Position numbers and translations under genes: made by a program
Notes under the pieces: model-generated
Told to the model about the DNA's origin: nothing
The model's database searches: none
Seen by the model: only the letters and a program-made list of their open reading frames with translations
Origin: Microvirga pudoricolor
GTDB taxonomy: Bacteria; Pseudomonadota; Alphaproteobacteria; Rhizobiales; Beijerinckiaceae
NCBI RefSeq assembly: GCF_016892705.1
Contig: NZ_JAFEMB010000011.1
Span: 1-64,000 of the forward strand
Reading direction: 5' to 3'
DNA: 64,000 nucleotides
Shown here: one piece after another, positions 53,979-61,755 of the stretch
How the letters are laid out: every line of letters begins with the position of its first letter
How positions within the stretch are numbered: position 1 is the first letter of the stretch

Positions 53979-54410
53979 TCAGGCCCTGCGAACCGACAGG
54001 GGGGCTCCGGCGGGAGCGGCCGGCTGGATGGCGAAGGCGCCGTTGCCGAGCAGCGCCTGGGCAACCAGGGCGACGATCCAGAAGGCGAGATATTCCCAAC
54101 CACCCTTTGGGTTGTTGAAGAAGAAGCCGGCCGGCCCGTGGACGGTCACGATGGCGCCCAACAGGATCGGGATCAGCGCCAGGGCGACCCACCGGGTGTG
54201 GAAACCAGCGATGAGAGCCAGCCCGCCGACGGTTTCGGCCAGAATGACGAGGTAGGCCAGGGCGGGAGGCAGGCCGAGGCTGCCGAAGAAGCCCGCGGCG
54301 CCGGCAGGCGTGAAGACGAAGACCTTCAAGCCCGCATGGGCCAGGAACAGGATGCCGAGGGTGACGCGCAGGATGAACGCGGCGTAAGGGGCCGTACGGT
54401 GGTCGATCAT
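53979..54410 (-). CDS. DoxX-family membrane protein
   Basis: A 143-residue protein with four membrane helices. The family pattern AAFILRVTLGILFLAHAGLK opens it, followed by LPPALAYLVILAETVGGLAL and LIPILLGAIVTVHGPAGFFF. DoxX proteins often accompany thiol or aromatic-compound defence genes. It heads a two-gene unit with the VOC protein and is divergent from the LysR gene, from which it is separated by about 100 bases. Confidence 0.88.
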   Translation of the reverse strand: MIDHRTAPYAAFILRVTLGILFLAHAGLKVFVFTPAGAAGFFGSLGLPPALAYLVILAETVGGLALIAGFHTRWVALALIPILLGAIVTVHGPAGFFFNNPKGGWEYLAFWIVALVAQALLGNGAFAIQPAAPAGAPLSVRRA

Positions 54411-54461
54411 GATGAAACTCCAAGATGAGGTGGCCGCACTATGACCTCAAACTCTTGTTGC

Positions 54462-54485
54462 GATAATGCGCGTGGTGGGAATATC
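54462..54485. promoter_or_regulatory. Possible LysR-type operator
   Basis: GATAAT (54462-54467) and AATATC (54480-54485) form an imperfect inverted repeat separated by 12 bases. It lies in the divergent gap between the DoxX and LysR genes, where such regulators bind. The match is weak, so this is a position-based suggestion. Confidence 0.3.
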
Positions 54486-54514
54486 ACTTCACACCCGTGG
54501 AGGGAGATGAGCCG

Positions 54515-55432
54515 ATGTTGGATCGCGTGACGGGTATGCAGGTCTTCAGCCGCGCCGCCGGGTTGGGATCCCTCTCGGCTGCCGGACGGGCCCTGCACAT
54601 GTCGCAGACCATGGTGACGAAGCATATCGGGGCGCTGGAGGAGCGCCTCGGGGTCAAGCTGCTGCACCGCTCGACCCGCAGGCTCACCCTCACCGAGGCG
54701 GGTCGGACCTATCTCCAGGCTTGCGAGCGCATCCTGGCCGAGATCGAGGAGGCCGAGGCCTCCGCCGGTCTCGACCGGGTCGAGCCGCGCGGCCGCCTGC
54801 GCCTGAACGTGCCCCTCACCTTCGGGTTCCGGGAAATCGCTCCCGCGCTCGCGGAGTTCAGCCGCCTTTATCCGGCCGTCTCGGTGGAGCTTGGGCTGAA
54901 CGACCGCATCGTGGACCTGATGGAGGAAGGCTGGGACCTTGCGATCCGCATCGCCAAGCTCAAGGACTCGAGCCTCGTGGCCCGGCGGATCGCCCCTTGC
55001 CGCACCGTCGTGTGCGCCTCTCGGGACTATCTGAAGGAGCGTGGCATTCCTCGCAAGCTGGAGGATCTGGAACGTCACAATTGCCTGGGCTACACCCTCG
55101 GGACGACCATCGGGGCCGACCATTGGGGCTTCGGGCGGGACGGCGAGACCATGGTCAGGGTCTCGGGCAATCTGAGGGCCAACAACGGCGACGCGCTTCT
55201 CAGCGCCGCGATCGCTGGGCAGGGACTGATCTACCAGCCCACCTTTTTAGTGGGGGACGCCCTGCGGGGCGGCGCGCTGATCAGGGTTCTGGCGCGGCAG
55301 CCCACCTATGAGCTCGGCATCCACGCGGTCCTACCCTCGGGGCGGCAAGCCCCCGCCAAGGTGCGGGCCTTCATGGATTTCCTGCACCGCCGGTTCACCC
55401 CCGTGCCAGCCTGGGACGAGGGCCTCGCCTAG
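54515..55432 (+). CDS. LysR-family transcriptional regulator
   Basis: A 305-residue regulator with an N-terminal winged helix (MQVFSRAAGLGSLSAAGRAL, then HMSQTMVTKHIGALEERLGV) and a substrate domain. The domain has the LRLNVPLTFGFREIAPALAE opening usual for the DsdC/PA-type subgroup. GGAGGGAG eight bases upstream selects the ATG at 54515 over a GTG at 54497. Divergence from the DoxX/VOC pair implies control of that pair, probably by a small aromatic or quinone-like inducer; that is inference. Confidence 0.9.
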   Translation: MLDRVTGMQVFSRAAGLGSLSAAGRALHMSQTMVTKHIGALEERLGVKLLHRSTRRLTLTEAGRTYLQACERILAEIEEAEASAGLDRVEPRGRLRLNVPLTFGFREIAPALAEFSRLYPAVSVELGLNDRIVDLMEEGWDLAIRIAKLKDSSLVARRIAPCRTVVCASRDYLKERGIPRKLEDLERHNCLGYTLGTTIGADHWGFGRDGETMVRVSGNLRANNGDALLSAAIAGQGLIYQPTFLVGDALRGGALIRVLARQPTYELGIHAVLPSGRQAPAKVRAFMDFLHRRFTPVPAWDEGLA

Positions 55433-55502
55433 CGCCGCAACGGTGGCGTTCGCGGCGTCGAGCCGCTAACGTCCCGTCAGCGTTTCGTTCAAGGATCTTG
55501 CC

Positions 55503-58500
55503 ATGGTCGCCGGCTGGGCGGTCGTCCTCACGGCCTTCGTCTACCTCTGCCTGCTCTTCGCGGTCGCCCACTGGGGCGATTACGCGGGCCGGCGCATCAT
55601 GCGGGGCAGTGCTCGCGCCACCATCGCGGCCCTGTCGCTGGGGGTCTATTGCACCTCGTGGACGTTCTACGGCTCGGTCGGCCTCGCCACCCAGTCCGGG
55701 CTCGACTTCCTGGCGATCTATATCGGGCCGATCCTGGTGATCGGCTTCGGCCACGCCCTGGTGGCCCGCGTGGTGCGGGTGGCCAAAACCCAGAATATCT
55801 CGTCGATCGCCGATTTCGTGGCGGCTCGCTACGGCAAGAGCGAGCGGGTGGCGGCTCTCGTCACGATCATCGCCCTCGTCGGCTCCGTGCCCTACATCGC
55901 CCTGCAGCTCAAGGCCGTCTCCAACTCCCTCGACGTCTTCCTGACCGCCGCCACCGGCACGGCGTCGCTCACGGTCCCGGTGCTGGGGGATCTGGCCCTG
56001 GTGGTGGCTCTCGTGCTCGCCTTCTTCGCCGTGGCCTTCGGCACCCGTCACACGGACGCGACCGAGCATCAGGACGGCTTGATGATGGCGATCTCCATGG
56101 AGTCGCTCGTCAAGCTCGTGGCGTTCCTGGTGGTCGGGATCTACGTGACCTACTTCATGTTCGGCGGCATCGACGCGATCCTGTCGAGCCCCGCCATCGG
56201 CGGCATCGGTCCGGCGATCATCGACCGCACGTCGGGATTCGGCAGCTACATCACGCTGATCCTGCTCGCCTGCTGCGCATCGCTCCTCCTGCCGCGGCAG
56301 TTTCACATGACCGTGGTGGAGAACCGCGACATCGGGGACATCAAGCGCTCCGCCTGGCTGTTCCCGCTCTATCTCGTCCTGATCAACATCTTCGTCATTC
56401 CCATCGCGCTCGGCGGCATGGCGGCGTTTCCGGCAGGCGCCGTCGACCGCGACATGACCGTGCTGGCGCTTCCCCTCTCCAACGATGCCGGCACCATGGC
56501 GCTCATCGCGTTCCTGGGCGGCTTCTCGGCCGCGACCGCCATGGTGATCGTGGATTCCGTCGCCGTCGCGGTGATGATCTCGAACCATCTCGTCATGCCG
56601 GTGGTGCTGCGCCGCCGGGATACCGCCAACGACGATCTCGGCAACTTCGTGCTGGTGGTGCGCCGCATCTCCATCGTGGCCGTGATCCTGCTGGCCTACG
56701 TGTATTACAGGGGCTCGGGCCACGCGGCCCTCGCCTCCATCGGCCTCCTGTCCTTCGCGGCCATCGCGCAGATCGCCCCGGCTTTTCTCGGCGGCCTGAT
56801 CTGGTCGCGCGGAACCGCGCTCGGAGCCTGCGCGGGCCTCATCGTCGGCTTCGTGACCTGGGCCTACACGCTCCTGCTGCCGAGCCTCGTGTGGGACGGC
56901 ATGTTCTGGTCGGACGTGGTGGTGACGGGCCCGTTCGGGCTCGCGGTCTTGAAGCCCACCGCCCTGTTCGGCGTCGATCTCCCGCAACTGACGCATGGCG
57001 TGGTCTGGAGCCTCACCCTCAACATTCTCACTTATATCGGACTGTCCCTGTGGCGGCCCGTCACCGCCATGGAGCGGATGCAGGCGACCGTCTTCGTGAG
57101 CGAGCCCGACGTCAGCGCGGCACCGAGCTTCCGCCTGTTCCGGGCAAGCGTCACGGTGGATGAGCTTCGCGCCACGGTCATGCGCTATCTCGGCGAGGAG
57201 CGCACGGCTCGCTCCTTCGAGGGCTTTGCCCATAGCCGGGGGCAGGCCCTGGAGGGCAAATCCGAGGCGGACATCCATACCCTTCGCTACGCGGAGCACC
57301 TGCTCGCCTCGGCCATCGGCACATCGTCGTCACGGCTGGCGCTCTCGCTGCTCCTGCGCCGTCGCACCGTGTCGACCAAGGATGCCCTGAAGCTCCTGGA
57401 CGACGCCTCGGCGGCGATCCAGCAGAGCCGCGACCTGCTCCAGCACGCCATCAACTACGCCCGGCAGGGCATCACGGTCCTCGACCGGGACCTGCGGCTG
57501 CTGGCCTGGAACCAAGCCTTCGTGGACCTCTACGAGCTGCCCCCGAACCTCGTGCGGGTCGGGGTCGGCATGGACGCGATCATCCGCTTCAACGCGGAGC
57601 GTGGATCCTACGGGCCCGGCTCCTTCGATCACCACGTCTCGGCCCGCATCCACTCCTTCCTGCACGACATGGAGCCCGTGCGACTCAAGCTCTACCCGTC
57701 CGGCAAGGTCATCGAGATCCGCTCGAACCAATTGCCCGACGGAGGTCTGGTGACCACCTACACGGACGTGACCGACACGGTGGCGGCCGAGGAGGAGAGC
57801 CGCCGGGCGCACGAGAACCTCGAACTGCGCGTCCGCCAGCGCACGGAGGAGCTGACCCGCCTCAACGAGGCCCTGATCGGCGCCAAGGCGGAGGCCGATG
57901 AGGCCAATATCTCCAAGACGCGATTCCTCGCCGCCGCGAGCCACGACATCCTCCAGCCGCTCAACGCCGCGCGCCTTTATGCGACCTCGCTCGTCGAGCG
58001 CGACCGGGACGCGGGCGACGCCACCCTGGCGGAGAACATCGACGCCTCGCTGGACGCGGTCGAGGAGATCCTGACGGCTCTGCTCGATATCTCGCGCCTC
58101 GACACGGGCGCCATGAAGCCGCAATGGTCGAGCTTCCGCATCGACGAGATCTTTCGCCAGCTCCAGCGCGAATTCGGACCCGTGGCGCGCGAGAAAGGAC
58201 TGAAGCTGGTCTTCGTGTCTCCCTCGCTCACGGTGCGGTCCGACCGCCGCCTCCTGCGGCGTCTCCTCCAGAATCTCGTGTCCAACGCCATCAAGTACAC
58301 GCCCGCCGGGCGTGTGCTGGTGGGCGCGAGACGGCATGGCGGCCGCCTCATTCTCGAGGTCTGGGATACGGGCCTGGGCATCCCGCCCTCGAAGCAGCGC
58401 ATCGTGTTTCGCGAGTTCCAACGGCTGGACCAGGGCGCCAAGGCGGCGCGCGGCCTGGGCCTTGGACTATCCATCGTGGAACGCATCGGCCGCGTCCTCG

Positions 58501-59012
58501 CGCACCCCGTGACGCTGACCTCGGAGGCAGGGCGCGGCTCGGTCTTCCGGGTCGAGGTTCCGGTGGTGGCGGCGCTTCCGGCCGAGGCGACCGCACCCGA
58601 GCCTCCGCGAGCGCCCGTCACGCCCCTCTCCGGCCTGCGGGTGCTCGCCATAGACAACGAACCCGCAATCCTGGAGGGCATGCGGCTGCTGCTGACCGGA
58701 TGGGGCTGCGACGTCTGGACCGCCTCGGACTTGGAGGGGGCTCAGCAGACCATCCGGTCGCACAAGGGCATCCCGGATGTCATCATCGCGGATTATCACC
58801 TGGATGACGGCGATGGGCTCGACGTGATCAAGTCCCTGCGCTGGAAGACCCAAGCCGACACCCCTGCCGTCCTCGTGACGGCGGACCGGACCCCGGCGGT
58901 GCGCGACGCGGCGGCGGCCATGAGCGTACACCTGCTCAACAAGCCCGTGAAACCGGCCGCCCTGCGGGCGCTCCTCACCCAATGGCGCGCCAGCCGCATG
59001 GCTGCGGAGTGA
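55503..59012 (+). CDS. Hybrid sensor histidine kinase with sodium:solute symporter domain
   Basis: A 1169-residue protein. Residues 1 to about 500 form a 12-13-helix sodium:solute symporter-like domain. A PAS-like domain follows near 650-770 (AINYARQGITVLDRDLRLLA), then a coiled-coil linker. HisKA with H in AASHDILQPLNA lies near 812, and a HATPase domain has NLVSNAIKYTP, DTGLGIPP and GLGLGLSIVERIG. A C-terminal receiver has DNEP near 1050 and phospho-acceptor D in IADYHLDDG near 1096. It belongs to the CrbS/NahK-like group, which senses a transported or cytosolic substrate. No response-regulator gene is adjacent, so it is an orphan here. Confidence 0.92.
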   Translation: MVAGWAVVLTAFVYLCLLFAVAHWGDYAGRRIMRGSARATIAALSLGVYCTSWTFYGSVGLATQSGLDFLAIYIGPILVIGFGHALVARVVRVAKTQNISSIADFVAARYGKSERVAALVTIIALVGSVPYIALQLKAVSNSLDVFLTAATGTASLTVPVLGDLALVVALVLAFFAVAFGTRHTDATEHQDGLMMAISMESLVKLVAFLVVGIYVTYFMFGGIDAILSSPAIGGIGPAIIDRTSGFGSYITLILLACCASLLLPRQFHMTVVENRDIGDIKRSAWLFPLYLVLINIFVIPIALGGMAAFPAGAVDRDMTVLALPLSNDAGTMALIAFLGGFSAATAMVIVDSVAVAVMISNHLVMPVVLRRRDTANDDLGNFVLVVRRISIVAVILLAYVYYRGSGHAALASIGLLSFAAIAQIAPAFLGGLIWSRGTALGACAGLIVGFVTWAYTLLLPSLVWDGMFWSDVVVTGPFGLAVLKPTALFGVDLPQLTHGVVWSLTLNILTYIGLSLWRPVTAMERMQATVFVSEPDVSAAPSFRLFRASVTVDELRATVMRYLGEERTARSFEGFAHSRGQALEGKSEADIHTLRYAEHLLASAIGTSSSRLALSLLLRRRTVSTKDALKLLDDASAAIQQSRDLLQHAINYARQGITVLDRDLRLLAWNQAFVDLYELPPNLVRVGVGMDAIIRFNAERGSYGPGSFDHHVSARIHSFLHDMEPVRLKLYPSGKVIEIRSNQLPDGGLVTTYTDVTDTVAAEEESRRAHENLELRVRQRTEELTRLNEALIGAKAEADEANISKTRFLAAASHDILQPLNAARLYATSLVERDRDAGDATLAENIDASLDAVEEILTALLDISRLDTGAMKPQWSSFRIDEIFRQLQREFGPVAREKGLKLVFVSPSLTVRSDRRLLRRLLQNLVSNAIKYTPAGRVLVGARRHGGRLILEVWDTGLGIPPSKQRIVFREFQRLDQGAKAARGLGLGLSIVERIGRVLAHPVTLTSEAGRGSVFRVEVPVVAALPAEATAPEPPRAPVTPLSGLRVLAIDNEPAILEGMRLLLTGWGCDVWTASDLEGAQQTIRSHKGIPDVIIADYHLDDGDGLDVIKSLRWKTQADTPAVLVTADRTPAVRDAAAAMSVHLLNKPVKPAALRALLTQWRASRMAAE

Positions 59013-59144
59013 TCGTGCAGGACGCGGCTGTGTTCTTCGATCGGGTGGGGCTTCAAACGTGAGAACGCCCGACGCGGGCGTCGCAAAGCCGGCGCTGTCC
59101 TACTCCAGAGGAGAGGTCCGCGCCCTCGGCGGTCCCGGCCGGGG

Positions 59145-59852
59145 CTACCCGTCGCCCAGAGACCGCTCCACCGCCGCCACCGCGTGGATCGTGGTCGTAT
59201 CGAAGAGAGGCACGGCGCTGTCCTCCGCCGAGACCAGCAGCATGATTTCCGTGCAGCCCAGAATGATGGCCTGCGCGCCCTGCTCGATCAGGCGGGCGAT
59301 GATCGCGCGATAGGCGGCTTTGGAAGCCGGGTTGACCCGACCGGCGACGAGTTCCTTGTAGATGACCTCGTGCACGATCCTGCGGTCTTCAGCCTCCGGC
59401 ACGATCACGTCGAGGCGATGTTGCTCCCGCAGGCGGCCCTTGTAGAAATCCTGCTCCATGGTGAAGGCCGTGCCGAGCAGGCCAACGCGGCGGTATCCAG
59501 CCTCCTTGATCCGCTCCGCCGTCGGATCGGCGATGTGCAGAAGCGGGATCGCCACGGCACCGGAGATGTCGTCCGCCATGCGGTGCATGGTGTTGGTGCA
59601 CAGAACCAGGAAGTCGGCGCCGCCGCGCTCCAGGCGGCGCGCCGCATCCTTCATCGCCTCCGCGAGCCTGTCCCACTCGCCGTCGTGCTGGAGCCGCTCG
59701 ATCTCGCCGAAATCGACCGACCACATGAGGCTGCGGGCCGAATGCACGCCGCCCAGGCGATCCCGTGCAGTCTGGTTGATGATCCGGTAGTACTCGGACG
59801 AGCTCTCCCAGCTCATGCCTCCGATGAGGCCGATGACGGCTTGGTGGGGCAC
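59145..59852 (-). CDS. Aspartate/glutamate racemase family protein
   Basis: A 235-residue racemase-like enzyme. The N-terminus IGLIGGMSWESSSEYYRIIN is characteristic of the YgeA/aspartate racemase group. The two catalytic cysteines lie in VLCTNTMHRMAD (about 85) and ILGCTEIMLLV (about 205). No ATG precedes the first strand; GTG at 59852 is taken as the start, seven bases after the stop of the isomerase gene. Translational coupling is likely. Substrate may be aspartate or another D/L amino acid. Confidence 0.82.
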   Translation of the reverse strand: MPHQAVIGLIGGMSWESSSEYYRIINQTARDRLGGVHSARSLMWSVDFGEIERLQHDGEWDRLAEAMKDAARRLERGGADFLVLCTNTMHRMADDISGAVAIPLLHIADPTAERIKEAGYRRVGLLGTAFTMEQDFYKGRLREQHRLDVIVPEAEDRRIVHEVIYKELVAGRVNPASKAAYRAIIARLIEQGAQAIILGCTEIMLLVSAEDSAVPLFDTTTIHAVAAVERSLGDG

Positions 59853-59859
59853 GGGCTGA

Positions 59860-60531
59860 TCAAGGGTCCGGCTTGAAGGAGGGGCGGCGGCTGGTGAGGG
59901 CGTCGTCGAGAAGCTCGAGGCGGTCCTGCCCCCAGAAAACTTCACCGTCGAGCACGTAGGCGGGCGAGCCGAAAACGTCGGTGGCGACCGCGTTCTCGAG
60001 GTTGAGGGCATAGATCGCTTCCGTTGTCGTACCCGAGGCGATGTCCATGAGAGAGGACGAGTCCAGGCCCGCTTCCTCCGCCAGTTGCGCGAGAACCACC
60101 GGGTTGCCGAGGTCGCGCTCCTCCTCCCACACGGCCGAAAAAGCCCGGCGCAGGAACGGATCCGCGCTTTTCCCCGAGGCCGTGACCGCGATCACGAAGC
60201 GATCCGCCAGGTTGACGTCAAAGGGCCAATGCTTGGGCTTGAGGTTGAAGCTGAGCCCCCGCTTCTCGCGCCATCTCTGCATTTCCACCAAACGGTAGCG
60301 CTGCCGGGCCGGGTGCCGCTGGGCCAGCGGTAACCCACCGGTTTCGGCGAAGACCCGGCCCAGGAAGACGGGCTTGTAGTTCACCTCCACCCCATGGCGA
60401 CCGGCGATCTCCATGAAGGGCGCATGGCCCATATAGGCCCAGGGACTCACAAGGGAGAAATAGTAGTCGATGAGGCGGGGTTCGGCCGAGGAGGAAGCGG
60501 AAGTCGTGGAGGCGGTCGGATGGGAGGACAT
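59860..60531 (-). CDS. DsbA-family 2-hydroxychromene-2-carboxylate isomerase-like protein
   Basis: A 223-residue thioredoxin-fold protein of the HCCA isomerase/kappa-GST group. The opening IDYYFSLVSPWAYMGHAPFM has a serine where the redox cysteine of DsbA would be. The C-terminal DVFGSPAYVLDGEVFWGQDR is also typical, including the cis-proline of SPAY. Such enzymes isomerise aromatic ring-cleavage products using glutathione. The ATG at 60531 is taken; a GTG at 60543 is possible. Its stop lies seven bases before the racemase start. Confidence 0.82.
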   Translation of the reverse strand: MSSHPTASTTSASSSAEPRLIDYYFSLVSPWAYMGHAPFMEIAGRHGVEVNYKPVFLGRVFAETGGLPLAQRHPARQRYRLVEMQRWREKRGLSFNLKPKHWPFDVNLADRFVIAVTASGKSADPFLRRAFSAVWEEERDLGNPVVLAQLAEEAGLDSSSLMDIASGTTTEAIYALNLENAVATDVFGSPAYVLDGEVFWGQDRLELLDDALTSRRPSFKPDP

Positions 60532-60585
60532 GGGGCGATTCACGTTGGAGCTCGAAACCGCACCCTATCGCGGATTGCGTTCCGA

Positions 60586-61134
60586 TCAACCCGCGAGCTT
60601 CAGAGTCTCTTCGGATGCCAGAAAGGCCGCGACCTCCGGCGGCGGAGCCGGGGCCTCGGCGGCCGGGTCGATCCCGCCCAGAAGCTCGGACACCGGCACG
60701 AACCGCCGGGCCTTCCGGTCATAAAGGCCCGCCCGCACCAGGGCGACCGCGGCCAGGATGGGTTCGCCGCTCCGTGATGCCGTGACGATCCTGTGCTCGA
60801 TGACCACCCAGCCCTCCGACCAGGTCACGATCCGCGATTGCAGCTCGAATGGCCGCAAGAGGCGCAGCTCGCGGCGGAAGCGGATCTGGCCCGCGCTCAC
60901 GACCGGCACCCACCCGTTCTTCAGGACCGAGCGCCAGAGTCCGGAGCGGATCATGATGTCGGTGCGGCCGAGATCCATCAGGGACCAGTAGCGGCCGTTG
61001 TTCATGTGCAGGGACGTGTCGAGGTCGTGCGGCCACACGCGGAAGCTCAGGCGCGAAACGTCACGAAGCGGATCGAGCCTCGGACGGACGCACGATGCCA
61101 GAATCAGGTGGAGCAGGCGCAGCCACAGGTTCAT
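60586..61134 (-). CDS. Hotdog-fold thioesterase family protein
   Basis: A 182-residue protein of the Them6/4HBT_2 group. The segment PHDLDTSLHMNNGRYWSLMD holds the conserved Asp and Asn of the hotdog active site. GWVVIEHRIVTASRSGEPIL gives later strands, and the C-terminus is a Pro/Ala linker and short helix. An N-terminal hydrophobic segment (LWLRLLHLILASCV) may associate it with the membrane. Start ATG at 61134 overlaps the stop of the DinB gene by four bases, indicating coupled translation. Acyl-CoA hydrolysis is inferred. Confidence 0.82.
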   Translation of the reverse strand: MNLWLRLLHLILASCVRPRLDPLRDVSRLSFRVWPHDLDTSLHMNNGRYWSLMDLGRTDIMIRSGLWRSVLKNGWVPVVSAGQIRFRRELRLLRPFELQSRIVTWSEGWVVIEHRIVTASRSGEPILAAVALVRAGLYDRKARRFVPVSELLGGIDPAAEAPAPPPEVAAFLASEETLKLAG

Positions 61135-61643
61135 GTCATGCCGATGCCGGTCTCGCGTTGGAGGAGCAGCAGATCCAGGGACGGGGCATTCCGGCCCATG
61201 CCCGTGAGGATCGCGTGGGCTTGGCCCCGGTGATGGGTCTGGTGATTGAACAGGTGCGTCAGCCCCGACCAAAGCGGCTGGCGGATCGGTGTCGGGTTCG
61301 AAATGGTCTGGTAGCTCACCATGCCGGCAAGGTCGTTCTCGTCGAGCCGGTCGATATAGGCGACGATTCTCAGGTCCTCGCGCTCCCGCGCGGCGCGCAG
61401 GTCGGGAAGGTCCTCGAACAGGATGGCGTCGAGGCGGTTCGGCGCCTCCCCCTCCCCCGTGAAGCGCTTGAGCCAGATGCGGTCCGTCACGAGCAGGTGA
61501 TTGAGGGTGCCGTGCAAGGACTTGAAGAAAGCGCCCCGGTCGGCCCGGTACTCCTCGTCCGGAAGGGTGGCGGCGGCATCGTAGACGCGCCGGTTGGCCC
61601 AGGCGTTGTAGGCCGCCATCATCACGTAATTCGGCTTCCTCAT
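61131..61643 (-). CDS. DinB family protein
   Basis: A 170-residue four-helix-bundle protein of the DinB family. The metal-binding histidines are visible in LHGTLNHLLVTDRIWLKRF and LTHLFNHQTHHRGQAHAILT. The helices AAYNAWANRRVYDAAATLP and TRPDL-type C-terminal region complete the fold. Members include thiol transferases and unassigned stress proteins. ATG at 61643 is preceded by GGAAGGAG. The overlap with the thioesterase gene suggests a shared transcript. Confidence 0.85.
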   Translation of the reverse strand: MRKPNYVMMAAYNAWANRRVYDAAATLPDEEYRADRGAFFKSLHGTLNHLLVTDRIWLKRFTGEGEAPNRLDAILFEDLPDLRAAREREDLRIVAYIDRLDENDLAGMVSYQTISNPTPIRQPLWSGLTHLFNHQTHHRGQAHAILTGMGRNAPSLDLLLLQRETGIGMT

Positions 61644-61755
61644 GGTGATGCTCCTTCCTTCTCCAGGGTGCCGGCCTCGCGCCGGGGCACCCCTGCCGTG
61701 GCTACTGAAACGCCAGGAAGTCGGGAGCGGCCGGGTCAAGCCCGGCCGCGCCTCG

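Noticed and set aside
55395..57299. Minus-strand open frame of 634 codons opposite the sensor kinase
   Set aside because: Composition is dominated by His, Arg, Asp and Glu as expected for an antisense frame of a membrane protein gene.
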